Assembly (NCBI RefSeq): GCF_002025205.1
Contig: NZ_CP019947.1
Location: forward strand, 4,669,501-4,733,500
Source of the DNA: Pseudomonas sp. CC6-YY-74
GTDB lineage: Bacteria; Pseudomonadota; Gammaproteobacteria; Pseudomonadales; Pseudomonadaceae
Direction: 5' to 3'
Length of the DNA stretch: 64,000 bases
The notes below the pieces were generated by a model. That model made no database searches. It was not told where the DNA came from and worked only from the letters and a program-made list of their open reading frames with translations. Below, in pieces: positions 8,178-17,122 of the stretch (positions are counted from its first letter, which is position 1; every line of letters begins with the position of its first letter). The position numbers and the translations under genes were made by a program.

Positions 8178-8237
8178 TCGCGGCTAAAGCCCCTCCCACA
8201 GGGTTAGCGGTGCTCGTGGGAGGGGCTTTAGCCGCGA
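8178..8237. repeat. Inverted pair of Pseudomonas REP elements
   Basis: Two copies of the REP core GGGAGGGGCTTTAGCCGCG stand in opposite orientation (8178-8199 and 8216-8237), separated by 16 bases, forming a cruciform-prone BIME-like unit. The same core pair recurs at 35926-35992. Confidence 0.85.
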
Positions 8238-8249
8238 GGCCCGATAGCC

Positions 8250-8276
8250 CGTAGGGCGGGTGAAACCCGCCCTACG
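8250..8276. repeat. GC-rich palindrome, second repeat family
   Basis: Arms CGTAGGGCGGGT and ACCCGCCCTACG around GAA form a near-perfect hairpin directly after the REP pair and 9 bases beyond the cnoX-like stop. It may act as the terminator for the minus-strand gene; it also resembles a dispersed intergenic palindrome family. Confidence 0.6.
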
Positions 8277-8285
8277 TTCAGACGA

Positions 8286-9158
8286 TCAGTAGATCGCCTG
8301 ATACAGCCTGCGTCGGTAGCTGGTGACCAGCGGATGCTCGTTGCCGAGCAGGTCGAACACCTGCAGCAGGGTCTTGTGCGGCAGGCCGTCGGCATAGTTG
8401 CGGTTGCGCACGAACAGCTTGAGCAAGCCGTCCAGGGCCGGCTCGTATTGCTGGCGGGCCAATTGCTGAATCGCCAACTGGTGGGCCGCCTCGTCATCTT
8501 CGGCGTTCTGCGCCAGGCGGGTTTTCAGGCTGGCGACGTCGGGCAGGTCGACCACCTGGCGGAGGAAGGTCAGCTGGGCGCGGGCACCGGCCAGGGCCTG
8601 CTTGTGCTCATCGCCCTTGACGGCATTGAGCACCGTTTCGGCTTCGCCCAGCTCGCCGCGTTCGGCCAGGCAGCGGGCGTAGAGAATCAGCGCGGCGGCA
8701 TTCTCGCTGTCTTCGCCGAGCAGTTGCTTGAGCAGGGCTTCCGCCTCGCCGATGCGGCCTTCGGCGAACAGCATTTGTGCGCTTTGCAGCAAGTCGGCCT
8801 GCGGCGCCGGCGGCTCGGCGACATGCTGCTTGAGCATTTCGCGGATCGCCGACTCTGGTTGGGCGCCGGAGAAGCCGTCGACCGGCTGGCCGTCCTTGAA
8901 CAGCACCACGGTCGGCAGGTTGCGGATGCCGAAGCGCGCGACTATGTCCGGCTCGGCGTCGCAGTCGACCTTGGCCAGCAGCAACTCGCCCTGGTAGCTC
9001 TCGGTGATCTGCGCCAGCAAGGGCATCAGCGCCTTGCACGGGGCGCACCACTCGGCCCAGAAATCCACCAGCACCGGTTTGTGGAAGGAGTTCTGCACGA
9101 CCAGCTGCTCGAAGCTGGCGTCGCCGGATACGTCAAAAATATAAGGGATGTCGCTCAT
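8286..9158 (-). CDS. cnoX: CnoX/YbbN-type thioredoxin with TPR tail
   Basis: Chaperone-redoxin of 290 residues. A thioredoxin domain occupies about 1-110 with the active-site motif WCAPCK at 37-42, followed by a TPR-like helical tail (for example AEGRIGEAEALLKQLLGED and ERGELGEAETVLNAV). This is the layout of YbbN/CnoX, which protects proteins from hypochlorous-acid damage and hands clients to GroEL. Unlike E. coli CnoX, both active-site cysteines are present, so it could also act as a thiol reductase. ATG 9158 begins MSDIPYIFDV. It is the first of a cluster of single genes on the minus strand. Confidence 0.9.
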   Translation of the reverse strand: MSDIPYIFDVSGDASFEQLVVQNSFHKPVLVDFWAEWCAPCKALMPLLAQITESYQGELLLAKVDCDAEPDIVARFGIRNLPTVVLFKDGQPVDGFSGAQPESAIREMLKQHVAEPPAPQADLLQSAQMLFAEGRIGEAEALLKQLLGEDSENAAALILYARCLAERGELGEAETVLNAVKGDEHKQALAGARAQLTFLRQVVDLPDVASLKTRLAQNAEDDEAAHQLAIQQLARQQYEPALDGLLKLFVRNRNYADGLPHKTLLQVFDLLGNEHPLVTSYRRRLYQAIY

Positions 9159-9229
9159 GATCGGTCTCGCTGGACGAAAGTGCTAAACACTATAAATGTG
9201 GGCGCCGCTTTGCGGAAACAAGGCGGACG

Positions 9230-9886
9230 TCAGTGGCGTTGTGCGTGGTAGAGGCTGACCTGGCGAAACTCGGCCGGTTCGGCCAGGTCTGGGCAGGTGC
9301 AGGCCTCCATCACGCCGAGGCGCTGGTACAGCGGATGCTGGAAGTCGCGCACCCGTGAATCGGCCACCAGCGTCTGGAGCCCGCGGCTGAGGAACTGGTC
9401 GAGCAGTGGCAGGTTGGCGCGGTCGTAGAGTACGTCGGCGACCAGGATCAGGTCGAAGCGGTCGGCTTCCTGGAAAAAATCCGCCGAGTAGCCCAATTCC
9501 ACCTCGTTGAGTGCGGCATTGGCTCGGCAGGCCGCCAGGGCCAGCGGGTCAAGGTCGCAGGCCACCACTTCGAGGGCGCCAGCCTTGGCCGCAGCAATCG
9601 CCGCGACGCCGGAGCCGGCACCGAAATCCAGTACGCGCTTGCCGCGCACCCACTCCGGGTGTTCGGCCAGCCAGCGGGCCAGCACCAGGCCGCTGGCCCA
9701 GCAGAAACACCAGTAGGGCGGCTCCTCGAGAATCCGCCGGGTTTCCTCGGGGTTGAAGGCGCGCGCCATATTGGCGGCATCGATCAGCCAGAGTTTCAGC
9801 GCGGTACCGGGCAAGCGCTCGGCCACCAGCCTGGCGTCACCGAGCCGCTCGCTCAACGCCGCTTGCAGGGCGGCGGTTGTGCTCAT
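9230..9886 (-). CDS. Class I SAM-dependent methyltransferase (ETFB-KMT/PrmA-like)
   Basis: Methyltransferase of 218 residues. Motif I VLDFGAGSGVAAIAAA is at about 85-100, motif II VVACDLDPLALAACRANAAL follows and a post-I segment FDLILVADVLYDR at about 150-162 contains the acidic residue expected there. The family includes protein lysine methyltransferases acting on electron-transfer flavoprotein and nicotinamide-methyltransferase-like enzymes; the substrate cannot be told here. Its start overlaps the upstream YbaY-like gene's stop by four bases (ATGA), so they form an operon. Confidence 0.82.
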   Translation of the reverse strand: MSTTAALQAALSERLGDARLVAERLPGTALKLWLIDAANMARAFNPEETRRILEEPPYWCFCWASGLVLARWLAEHPEWVRGKRVLDFGAGSGVAAIAAAKAGALEVVACDLDPLALAACRANAALNEVELGYSADFFQEADRFDLILVADVLYDRANLPLLDQFLSRGLQTLVADSRVRDFQHPLYQRLGVMEACTCPDLAEPAEFRQVSLYHAQRH

Positions 9887-10338
9887 GGCGCAGGCACCAG
9901 GCGTAACTCGCCGAGTTGCTGGCTGTCGTTGTGGCGAATCGGTTGTGGCGGCAGGCGCAGGATCAGGCGGCCGGCTTGATTGACCCGCCCGCGCAGCTCG
10001 ACCCGAGTACCGGGAATGAAGGCCTGAGGATTGAACGGCAGGCGAAAGGGCAGGGCCGCGCCGCTGCCGGTCAGTTGAATATTACCCAGCAGGCCCTGGG
10101 GCAGGCCGCGCGCATCGACCAGCAGCAGGGCCAGTTCGACTTCGCTAGCGCTGGGCGCGCCGAGCAGGCGGCCGCTGAGTTCACGCAGGTGGCCCGGCAG
10201 GGGCGCAGGCGCCGCGTCGATGGTTGCTGCAGGCGCCGGCGTGGTTGGCTGCTGGGGCGGCGAGGCGGGTTCGCCGGCGCAGGCCGCGAGCAGTCCGGCC
10301 AGGGTGAGCGGGGCGAGCAGTCGCATGGCAATGTTCAT
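9883..10338 (-). CDS. YbaY family lipoprotein
   Basis: Small lipoprotein of 151 residues with lipobox LLAAC ending at Cys20, a Pro/Ala-rich linker (about 22-48) and a beta-sandwich domain of the YbaY/YscW type (LRELSGRLLGAPSASEVELALLL; PFRLPFNPQAFIPGTRVELRG). Such proteins assist outer-membrane secretin assembly in type III systems or have unknown roles elsewhere. Start ATG 10338 is taken; ATG 10326 is equally compatible with the signal peptide. It is transcribed away from nrdR and coupled to the methyltransferase gene. Confidence 0.8.
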   Translation of the reverse strand: MNIAMRLLAPLTLAGLLAACAGEPASPPQQPTTPAPAATIDAAPAPLPGHLRELSGRLLGAPSASEVELALLLVDARGLPQGLLGNIQLTGSGAALPFRLPFNPQAFIPGTRVELRGRVNQAGRLILRLPPQPIRHNDSQQLGELRLVPAP

Positions 10339-10476
10339 CTAAGGGGTATGCCTGCAAGAAGCGGTGTGCCTGAAAGAGTAGTTGAGCGCGCGCCTGTATA
10401 CCGCAAAGTCCTCGGCTTGTCTTGCCCGCGGGATGCGCTACCATGACGCTTTCCTGTTCAAGGCGGCTGCCCTCCT

Positions 10477-10944
10477 ATGCACTGTCCCTTCTGCGGTGCC
10501 AACGACACCAAGGTCATCGATTCGCGCCTGGTCGCCGAGGGCGGGCAAGTGCGTCGTCGGCGCGAATGCCTGGCCTGCGAAGAACGTTTCACCACCTTCG
10601 AAACCGCCGAGCTGGTGATGCCGCGGCTGATCAAGCAGGACGGCAGTCGCCAGCCGTTCGACGAGGAAAAACTGCGTGCCGGCATGCAGCGCGCCCTGGA
10701 GAAACGCCCGGTGAGCATCGAGCGTCTGGAGGCGGCCATTGCCCATATCAAGCACCAGCTGCGTGCTACCGGCGAGCGCGAGATCAAGTCGCTGGTGCTC
10801 GGCGAGTTGGTGATGAGCGAATTGCAAAAGCTCGATGAGGTCGCCTACATCCGTTTCGCCTCGGTATACCGGCGCTTTCAGGATCTCAACGAATTCCGTG
10901 AGGAAATCGACCGGTTGTCCCGCGAACCCGCGAAAGAGCAATGA
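10477..10944 (+). CDS. nrdR: Transcriptional repressor NrdR
   Basis: Repressor of ribonucleotide reductase genes that senses ATP/dATP. At 155 residues it has the usual family length. The zinc ribbon uses Cys3, Cys6, Cys31 and Cys34 ([10 protein letters not shown] and ECLACEERF), followed by the ATP-cone domain ([21 protein letters not shown]). The last codons overlap ribD by four bases (ATGA), so nrdR and ribD are cotranscribed and coupled, as in many gammaproteobacteria. Confidence 0.97.
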   Translation: MHCPFCGANDTKVIDSRLVAEGGQVRRRRECLACEERFTTFETAELVMPRLIKQDGSRQPFDEEKLRAGMQRALEKRPVSIERLEAAIAHIKHQLRATGEREIKSLVLGELVMSELQKLDEVAYIRFASVYRRFQDLNEFREEIDRLSREPAKEQ

Positions 10945-12059
10945 TGAGCTTCGACCATGCCTGCATGGCCCGCGCCCTGGAGCTGGCCCGCAAAGGCCTG
11001 TATTCCACTCACCCGAATCCGCGTGTCGGCTGCGTCATCGCCCGCGACGGGCAGGTCGTTGGCGAAGGCTGGCATGTGCGCGCCGGTGAGCCGCATGCCG
11101 AGGTGCATGCGCTGCGCCAGGCCGGTGTGCAGGCGCGTGGCGCCACCGCCTATGTGACCCTGGAACCTTGCAGCCATCACGGCCGCACCCCACCGTGCGC
11201 CGATGCGCTGGTTGCCGCTGGCGTCGCGCGGGTGGTGGTGGCCATGCAGGATCCCAACCCGCAGGTCGCCGGCAATGGCCTGGCGCGCCTGTTGCAGGCC
11301 GGCATTGCAGTGCACAGCGGTGTGCTGGAAGCAGAAGCGCGGACGCTCAACGCCGGCTTCATCAAACGCATGGAGCAGGGTTTGCCCTTCGTGCGGGTCA
11401 AGTTGGCGATGAGCCTGGACGGCCGCACCGCCATGGCCAGCGGCGAGAGCCAGTGGATTACCGGGCCGGCTGCCCGCGCCGCCGTGCAGCGCTTGCGGGC
11501 CCGCGCCAGCGTGGTGCTGACCGGCGCCGACACCGTGTTGGCGGACCACGCCCGCTTGACCGTGCGCTCCGATGAGCTGGGCCTGGATGCCGAGCTGACG
11601 GCGCTGGCGGCGACCCGGCCGCCACTGCGAGTGCTGGTCGATGGCCGCCTGCGGGTGCCGCTGGATGTGCCTTTCTTTCAGGCCGGCGCGACCCTGGTGG
11701 CGACCTGCGCGGCGGCGCTGGCGCGTGAGCGCTACCTGGACGCCGGTCACGAGCTGTTGGCCGTGCCGGGCAGTAGCGGCCATGTCGATCTGCACAAGCT
11801 GCTGGCCGAGCTGGCCGGGCGCGGGGCCAATGAAGTCCTGGTTGAAGCCGGTCCACGTCTGGCCGGCGCATTCGCCCGCGAGGGCCTGGTCGATGAGTAT
11901 CAGTTGTTCGTCGCGCCGAAGTTTCTCGGCTCCAGTGCGCGGCCGTTGCTCGAGTTGCCGTTGGCGCGCATGGCCGAGGCGCAGGCGTTGAAGATCGTCG
12001 AGATACGCGCGGTCGGTGACGACTGGCGGATCATTGCGCTGCCGCAGCGCGAGGGTTGA
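10941..12059 (+). CDS. ribD: Riboflavin biosynthesis deaminase/reductase RibD
   Basis: Bifunctional enzyme for the second and third steps of riboflavin synthesis: deamination of the pyrimidine and NADPH-dependent reduction of the ribosyl chain. The N-terminal deaminase domain (about 1-145) shows the zinc site His52-Ala-Glu54 and [11 protein letters not shown] with Cys77 and Cys86. The reductase domain follows ([39 protein letters not shown]). At 372 residues it is full length. ATG-ATG at 10941/10944 leaves two equivalent starts; the first overlaps the nrdR stop. Confidence 0.96.
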   Translation: MMSFDHACMARALELARKGLYSTHPNPRVGCVIARDGQVVGEGWHVRAGEPHAEVHALRQAGVQARGATAYVTLEPCSHHGRTPPCADALVAAGVARVVVAMQDPNPQVAGNGLARLLQAGIAVHSGVLEAEARTLNAGFIKRMEQGLPFVRVKLAMSLDGRTAMASGESQWITGPAARAAVQRLRARASVVLTGADTVLADHARLTVRSDELGLDAELTALAATRPPLRVLVDGRLRVPLDVPFFQAGATLVATCAAALARERYLDAGHELLAVPGSSGHVDLHKLLAELAGRGANEVLVEAGPRLAGAFAREGLVDEYQLFVAPKFLGSSARPLLELPLARMAEAQALKIVEIRAVGDDWRIIALPQREG

Positions 12060-12320
12060 CGGCTTCGCGGTTTCGACGGCTGGGTTAGGCGCCAGATTGA
12101 ACGCAGCTAAGCCGCCGATTGTTGCGCGCCGTCCCCCTGCGTGTCGGCGCGAGCGGGTGAAAAGCTGGGTGGCGCGGACGGCCCCTGGCCATTCCGGCTG
12201 GCTATGGAGGGCGTGCGCGCGGCGCCAGATTGGCCATCGGCCAGCGCAGGCTGTCGCGGGGCGATGCGCCCGGGCGGCAATTATGGTAAAACGCGTCTCG
12301 GCCACCACGGTGGCCGTAAC

Positions 12321-12471
12321 GTTCTCAGGGCGGGGTGTGATTCCCCACCGGCGGTAATGGCGCTCAATTGCCTAGCCCGCGAGCGCTTGCCCAGGTTGTG
12401 TAAGCAACCGAGCAAGGACAGCAGACCCGGTGTGATTCCGGGGCCGACGGTATAGTCCGGATAAAGAGAGA
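12321..12471 (+). promoter_or_regulatory. FMN riboswitch (RFN element) upstream of ribE
   Basis: The conserved RFN sequences are readable in order: TTCTCAGGGCGGGGTG, ATTCCCCACCGGCGGTAAT, AGCCCGCGAGCG, CAGCAGACCCGGTGTGATTC, CGGGGCCGACGGTATAGTC and CCGGATAAAGAGAGA. The aptamer lies 130 bases before ribE. No T-run terminator follows; the downstream hairpin at 12533-12552 touches a ribosome-binding site, so control by FMN is likely at translation initiation. Confidence 0.95.
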
Positions 12472-12532
12472 GCGGGATTCCCTCCTCGGGCGCGACATGC
12501 GTACCCGTGAAATCCCTATCGATCGGCATTGC

Positions 12533-12552
12533 CCTGTTTTGCTCAAAACAGG
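12533..12552 (+). promoter_or_regulatory. Expression-platform hairpin that overlaps a ribosome-binding site
   Basis: Perfect 8-bp arms CCTGTTTT and AAAACAGG close a GCTC loop. The 3' arm supplies the AGG of the AGGAG at 12550-12554 in front of ATG 12562. No U tract follows, so this looks like a sequestering hairpin of the FMN riboswitch rather than a terminator. Confidence 0.65.
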
Positions 12553-12561
12553 AGTTCATTC

Positions 12562-12618
12562 ATGCTGTTCAACATCATCGTCACTCGTGTACCGGAGGAC
12601 CCATGTTCACCGGCATAA
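12562..12618 (+). CDS. Possible leader peptide between FMN riboswitch and ribE
   Basis: An 18-codon reading frame ([18 protein letters not shown]) starts at ATG 12562, seven bases after AGGAG, and stops at TAA 12616-12618, overlapping the first 16 bases of ribE in another frame. Its ribosome-binding site is the one reached by the riboswitch hairpin, while ribE has its own GGAGG at 12594-12598. Translation of the leader could carry ribosomes to ribE by coupling. It could also be chance; conservation has not been tested. Confidence 0.4.
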   Translation: MLFNIIVTRVPEDPCSPA

Positions 12619-13265
12619 TCGAATCCATTGGTAACATCCGTGCGCTGACGCCCAAGGGCGGTGACGTGCGCGTCTATGTGGCCACAGGCAAGCTCGACCT
12701 GGGCGACGTCAAACTGGGCGACAGCATCGCGGTCAACGGCGTCTGCCTGACCGCGGTGGAGCTGCCCGGCGACGGGTTCTGGGCCGATGTCAGCCGCGAA
12801 ACCCTGGCGCGTACCGCCTTTATCGACTTCAAGCCCGGCAGCCAGGTCAATCTGGAAAAGGCCCTGACGCCATCCAGTCGCCTCGGCGGTCATCTGGTCA
12901 GCGGCCATATCGACGGAGTGGGTGAAGTGATTGCCCGCGCCGATAACGCTCGCGCCGTGCAGTTCACCATTCGCGCGCCGCGCGAGCTGGCCAAGTACAT
13001 CGCCTACAAAGGCTCGATCACCGTCGACGGCACCAGCCTGACCGTCAATTCGGTGAATGGCGCCGAATTCGAGCTGACCATAGTGCCGCACACCCTGGCC
13101 GAGACCATCATGGTCGACTATCGCCCCGGTCGGCAGGTCAACCTCGAGGTCGACTTGCTGGCGCGTTACCTGGAGCGTCTGCTGCTCGGCGACAAAGCCG
13201 CCGAGCCAAACGCCTCGGGCATGACGGAACACTTTCTGGCCGAACACGGCTACCTGAAGAATTGA
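12603..13265 (+). CDS. ribE: Riboflavin synthase alpha subunit
   Basis: Catalyses dismutation of two 6,7-dimethyl-8-ribityllumazines to riboflavin. The 220 residues contain two lumazine-binding half-domains, each beginning with a family motif ([10 protein letters not shown]; then [16 protein letters not shown]). ATG 12603 has GGAGG at 12594-12598 and gives the canonical MFTGIIE start; open codons upstream belong to the riboswitch leader. The gene is often called ribC in Pseudomonas. It lies between the FMN riboswitch and ribBA, so feedback by FMN probably sets expression of this and the following genes. Confidence 0.96.
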   Translation: MFTGIIESIGNIRALTPKGGDVRVYVATGKLDLGDVKLGDSIAVNGVCLTAVELPGDGFWADVSRETLARTAFIDFKPGSQVNLEKALTPSSRLGGHLVSGHIDGVGEVIARADNARAVQFTIRAPRELAKYIAYKGSITVDGTSLTVNSVNGAEFELTIVPHTLAETIMVDYRPGRQVNLEVDLLARYLERLLLGDKAAEPNASGMTEHFLAEHGYLKN

Positions 13266-13277
13266 AGGAATAGCCTC

Positions 13278-14372
13278 ATGGCTCTCAATAGCATCGAAGA
13301 ACTGGTTGAAGACATCCGCGCCGGCAAGATGGTCATCCTCATGGATGACGAGGACCGCGAGAACGAAGGTGACCTGATCATCGCCTCCGAGTGCGTTGGC
13401 GCCGAGCACATCAACTTCATGGCGCGTTTCGCCCGCGGCCTGATCTGCATGCCGATGACCCGCGAGCGCTGCGAGACCCTCAAGCTGCCGCTGATGTCAC
13501 CGCGCAACGGCTCCGGTTTCGGCACCAAGTTCACCGTCTCGATCGAGGCGGCCGTCGGTGTCACCACCGGTATTTCCGCCGCCGACCGTGCATGTACCGT
13601 GCAGGCTGCCGCGGCCAAGCACGCGGTAGCCGACGACATCGTCAGCCCCGGCCATATCTTCCCGCTGATGGCCCAGCCCGGTGGTGTGCTGGCCCGTGCC
13701 GGCCACACCGAGGCGGCCTGCGACCTGGCGCGCATGGGTGGCTTCGAGCCGAGCGGCGTGATCTGCGAAATCATGAACGACGATGGCACCATGGCCCGTC
13801 GCCCCGAGCTGGAAGAGTTCGCGGCGCTGCACGACATCAAGATCGGCACCATCGCCGACCTGATCCACTACCGGCTGATTCACGAGCGCACCGTCGAGCG
13901 CGTCAGCGAGCAGATCCTGGATAGCGAACTGGGCCAGTTCAACCTGGTGACCTACCGCGATTCGGTGGAGAACGATGTGCACATGGCGCTGACCCTGGGC
14001 ACCATCTGTGGCGATGAGCCGACGCTGGTGCGGGTGCACAACATGGACCCGCTGCGCGACCTGTTCATGGTCAAACAACCCGGCCGCTGGAGCCTGCGTG
14101 CAGCGATGACGCAAGTCGCCAAGGATGGCAGCGGCGTGGTGTTGCTGTTGGGCAACCCGCTGACCGGCCAGGACCTGCTGGCGCATCTGGAACGGCAGTT
14201 GGGCGCTGAGACGAAAGTGGTTAACCCGACCACTTACAGCACCGTCGGTGCCGGCTCGCAGATCCTCCGCGACCTCGGGGTGCGCAAGATGCGCCTGATG
14301 AGTTCGCCGATGAAGTTCAATGCGATATCCGGTTTCGACCTGGAAGTTGTAGAATACCTGCCCGCTGAATAA
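13278..14372 (+). CDS. ribBA: DHBP synthase with degenerate GTP cyclohydrolase II domain (RibBA-like)
   Basis: The N-terminal domain (about 1-200) is 3,4-dihydroxy-2-butanone 4-phosphate synthase, with the acidic site [11 protein letters not shown] at 23-33 and [14 protein letters not shown]. The C-terminal part (about 205-364) has the fold signature of GTP cyclohydrolase II but lacks the three zinc cysteines (the C-x10-C-x-C pattern); the matching stretch reads [21 protein letters not shown]. The cyclohydrolase half is therefore probably inactive, and the separate ribA at 18667 supplies that step. At 364 residues it is full length for the Pseudomonas type, often named ribB there. Confidence 0.93.
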   Translation: MALNSIEELVEDIRAGKMVILMDDEDRENEGDLIIASECVGAEHINFMARFARGLICMPMTRERCETLKLPLMSPRNGSGFGTKFTVSIEAAVGVTTGISAADRACTVQAAAAKHAVADDIVSPGHIFPLMAQPGGVLARAGHTEAACDLARMGGFEPSGVICEIMNDDGTMARRPELEEFAALHDIKIGTIADLIHYRLIHERTVERVSEQILDSELGQFNLVTYRDSVENDVHMALTLGTICGDEPTLVRVHNMDPLRDLFMVKQPGRWSLRAAMTQVAKDGSGVVLLLGNPLTGQDLLAHLERQLGAETKVVNPTTYSTVGAGSQILRDLGVRKMRLMSSPMKFNAISGFDLEVVEYLPAE

Positions 14373-14410
14373 CGACCGCCGCGCTACTGCGCTTGGACAT
14401 ACTGCGTTGC

Positions 14411-14464
14411 AAACAGGCTCGGCTTGCTCATTTACACCAGTAAACTCTGCAGCCTCGCCTGTTT
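14411..14464. repeat. Imperfect palindromic intergenic element between ribBA and ribH
   Basis: The 185-base gap between ribBA and ribH contains arms AAACAGGC (14411-14418) and GCCTGTTT (14457-14464) around a spacer with ATTTACACCAGTAAACT. It looks like a dispersed Pseudomonas intergenic repeat. A regulatory role for ribH is possible but not shown. Confidence 0.4.
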
Positions 14465-14557
14465 CCGCCTTGTCTGTCCTGCGCTCGCTACGCGCTGTTC
14501 CGTTGGACTATGGATTTTTTGCCCCCTGGCTCTTTAACGCTATATGAGAATTGTTTT

Positions 14558-15034
14558 ATGACCCTGAAGACCATCGAAGGTACTTTCATTGCCCCCAAGG
14601 GCCGCTTCGCCCTGGTGGTCGGCCGCTTCAACAGCTTCGTTGTCGAAAGCCTGGTAAGCGGCGCCGTTGACACCCTGGTGCGCCACGGCGTGAGCGAAAG
14701 CGACATCACCATCATCCGTGCACCGGGTGCCTTCGAAATTCCGTTGGTGGCGCAGAAAATCGCTCAGCGCAGCGAGTTCGACGCGATCATCGCCCTGGGT
14801 GCGGTGATCCGTGGCGGCACCCCGCATTTCGAATACGTGGCTGGCGAATGCACCAAGGGCCTGGCCCAGGTGTCCATGGAGTTCGGCGTACCGGTGGCCT
14901 TCGGCGTACTGACCGTCGACTCCATCGAGCAAGCCATCGAGCGTTCCGGCACCAAGGCCGGCAACAAGGGTGCGGAAGCTGCTCTGTCCGCCCTGGAAAT
15001 GGTCAGCCTGCTGGCGCAGTTGGAGGCCAAGTGA
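14558..15034 (+). CDS. ribH: 6,7-dimethyl-8-ribityllumazine synthase
   Basis: Forms the lumazine from the pyrimidinedione and dihydroxybutanone phosphate, just before riboflavin synthase. The 158 residues show the substrate loop [16 protein letters not shown], the phosphate site [15 protein letters not shown] with the catalytic His90, and a C-terminal [21 protein letters not shown] 14558 is the normal family start; codons open upstream of it have no support. Named ribE in Pseudomonas nomenclature. The stop overlaps the nusB GTG start. Confidence 0.96.
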   Translation: MTLKTIEGTFIAPKGRFALVVGRFNSFVVESLVSGAVDTLVRHGVSESDITIIRAPGAFEIPLVAQKIAQRSEFDAIIALGAVIRGGTPHFEYVAGECTKGLAQVSMEFGVPVAFGVLTVDSIEQAIERSGTKAGNKGAEAALSALEMVSLLAQLEAK

Positions 15035-15528
15035 GCCAGAACGACGGTAACCAGCCAAAGCCGCAGCCACCCAAAGGCCCGAAAGCGCCGAGTGGCAAAA
15101 CCCTGGCGCGTCGTCAGGCGCGCACCCTGGCCATGCAGGCGTTGTATTCCTGGCATATGGCCGGTCAGCAAGTGAATGAAATCGAGGCGCAGTTCCGCGT
15201 CGATAACGATTTCAGCACGGTCGACGGCGCCTACTTCCACGAAATCCTGCACGGCGTGCCGCGGCAGAAAAGCGAGATCGACGGTGCCTTCGAGGTCCTG
15301 CTCGATCGCCCGATCGCGGAGATCGATCCAGTTGAACTGTCGATTCTGCGTCTGTCGACCTACGAGCTGAAGAACCGCCTCGATGTGCCCTATCGCGTGG
15401 TGATCAACGAAGGTATCGAGTTGGCCAAGGTGTTCGGAGCCACCGACGGGCACAAGTTCGTCAACGGCGTACTGGACAAGCTGGCGCCACGCCTGCGAGC
15501 CGACGAAGTCCGCGCCAACCGGCGCTGA
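15031..15528 (+). CDS. nusB: Transcription antitermination factor NusB
   Basis: RNA-binding helical protein that joins NusE/S10 at boxA in rRNA antitermination. GTG 15031 overlaps the ribH stop by four bases (GTGA), so translation is coupled. The first 25 residues are Pro/Lys/Gln-rich and then the NusB fold begins ([20 protein letters not shown]); [26 protein letters not shown] and [12 protein letters not shown] are diagnostic. Length 165 residues is normal for Pseudomonas. The ribH-nusB-thiL order is widely conserved. Confidence 0.96.
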   Translation: MSQNDGNQPKPQPPKGPKAPSGKTLARRQARTLAMQALYSWHMAGQQVNEIEAQFRVDNDFSTVDGAYFHEILHGVPRQKSEIDGAFEVLLDRPIAEIDPVELSILRLSTYELKNRLDVPYRVVINEGIELAKVFGATDGHKFVNGVLDKLAPRLRADEVRANRR

Positions 15529-15631
15529 TCGCTCTTGACGCGCTGCCGCGAGTTGCGGCTGCCGGGCATCCGCCTGGTCGCCGTTGCTGATTCGCTGCAG
15601 CGGGCATTGCATCTGTCAGGAGTTGCCGTCT

Positions 15632-16600
15632 TTGGGTGAGTTCGAGCTGATCCGTCATTACTTCGCCGCGGCGTCCTGTGCACAGGCCGGCGCAGGCGTG
15701 GCGCTGGGCATCGGCGATGACTGCGCCCTGTTGGAGCTGCCGGCTGGCGAACAGCTGGCGGTATCCACCGACACCCTGGTTACCGGGGTGCATTTTCCCG
15801 AATCAGCCGATCCTTTTCTGCTGGCTCAGCGTGCGCTGGGCGTGTCGGTCAGTGACTTGGCGGCCATGGGCGCGACGCCCATCGGCTTCACCCTGGCCTT
15901 GACTCTGCCCCGCGCCGAACCGGCCTGGCTGCAAGCCTTCGCCCGTGGCCTCGATCGGATGGCGCAGGACTGTGGGTTGCGCCTGATCGGTGGCGATACC
16001 TCGCGCGGACCATTGAGCCTGACCCTGACGGTGTTCGGTCGGCTGCCCCGCGGCCTGGCCTTGACCCGCTCCGGTGCCCGGGTCGGCGATTTGCTCTGCG
16101 TTGGCGGTGAGTTGGGCGATGGCGCCGGCGCGTTGCCGCTGGTGCTCGGTCAGCGTCAGGCGCCAACGGCGATTGCCGAGCCCTTGCTGGCGCGCTATTG
16201 GTCGCCGCAACCGCAACTGGCGTTGGGCCAGGCGCTACGCGGCAAGGCCACGGCGGCGCTGGATATCTCCGATGGCCTGCTGGCCGACTGCGGGCATATC
16301 GCCCTCGCCTCGGGCGTGGCGCTGTTGATCGAACAGGCGCGCCTGCCGCTGTCGCAGGCGCTGCTGAGCTTGCTCGGTGCCAGTGGCGCGCGTGACTGCG
16401 CGCTGAGTGGTGGTGACGATTACCTGTTGGCCTTTACCCTGCCGGCTGAGCATCTTGCCGGCTTGCAGGCGCAGGGCTGGCCGATCCATGTGATTGGTCG
16501 CGCCGAAGCCGGGTCGGGTGTACAGCTGTTGGATCAACGCGGTCAATCCATCACCCCGCAGGCGCGGGGCTATCAACATTTTGGGAGTGACGGTGACTGA
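15632..16600 (+). CDS. thiL: Thiamine-monophosphate kinase
   Basis: Phosphorylates thiamine monophosphate to the coenzyme thiamine diphosphate. TTG 15632 is chosen: AGGAG at 15618-15622 is nine bases upstream and the product begins MGEFELIRHYF as in homologues. The AIRS/PurM-like fold is shown by LGIGDDCALLEL, TLVTGVHFP, the DLAAMGATPIGFTLAL segment and later ALDISDGLLADCGHIA and SGGDDYLLAF. At 322 residues it is full length. It overlaps pgpA by eight bases. Confidence 0.94.
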   Translation: MGEFELIRHYFAAASCAQAGAGVALGIGDDCALLELPAGEQLAVSTDTLVTGVHFPESADPFLLAQRALGVSVSDLAAMGATPIGFTLALTLPRAEPAWLQAFARGLDRMAQDCGLRLIGGDTSRGPLSLTLTVFGRLPRGLALTRSGARVGDLLCVGGELGDGAGALPLVLGQRQAPTAIAEPLLARYWSPQPQLALGQALRGKATAALDISDGLLADCGHIALASGVALLIEQARLPLSQALLSLLGASGARDCALSGGDDYLLAFTLPAEHLAGLQAQGWPIHVIGRAEAGSGVQLLDQRGQSITPQARGYQHFGSDGD

Positions 16601-17105
16601 ACCGCTAAGCGTGCCGCCATCGGTATGGCGCAATCCGTGGCATTTCATCGCCTTCGGCTTTGGCTCGGGCACCTTGCCCAAGGCGCCGGGCACCTGGGGC
16701 TCGCTGGTGGCGCTGCCGTTTATCCCGCTGTGGCAGATGCTGCCGGACTGGGGCTACTGGCTGATGCTCGGCGTCACCATGCTGTTCGGCTTCTGGCTGT
16801 GCGGCAAGGTTGCCGAAGACCTGCGCGTGCATGACCATGAGGGCATCGTCTGGGACGAAATGGTCGGCATGTGGATCACCCTGTGGCTGGTGCCGGAAGG
16901 CTGGGGCTGGTTGCTGGTGGGTTTCCTGATGTTCCGCCTGTTCGACATCCTCAAGCCCTGGCCGATCAGCTGGATCGACCGCCACGTGCATGGCGGTGTC
17001 GGCATCATGCTCGACGATGTGCTGGCCGGGGTGTTCGCCTGGCTGGCCATGCAGTTGCTCGTGTGGGGCTGGGTCAATGGTCTGGCGGCGGGGTTGGGGC
17101 TGTAA
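16593..17105 (+). CDS. pgpA: Phosphatidylglycerophosphatase A
   Basis: Membrane phosphatase converting phosphatidylglycerophosphate to phosphatidylglycerol. GTG 16593 (preceded by GGGAG) gives a 170-residue protein beginning MTEPLSVPPSVWRNPWHF; it overlaps the end of thiL. Family motifs are FGFGSGTLPKAPGTWGSL near the N-terminus and DEMVGMWITLWLVP in the middle, with four hydrophobic helices and FDILKPWPISWIDR. The position after thiL is the conserved one. Confidence 0.94.
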   Translation: MTEPLSVPPSVWRNPWHFIAFGFGSGTLPKAPGTWGSLVALPFIPLWQMLPDWGYWLMLGVTMLFGFWLCGKVAEDLRVHDHEGIVWDEMVGMWITLWLVPEGWGWLLVGFLMFRLFDILKPWPISWIDRHVHGGVGIMLDDVLAGVFAWLAMQLLVWGWVNGLAAGLGL

Positions 17106-17122
17106 GCGTGCCGAGGTCGATC

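Noticed and set aside
8178-8276. Rho-independent terminator after the hypothetical gene at 7788
   Set aside because: The hairpins are the dispersed REP type with no U run; listed as repeats, though they may also end transcription.
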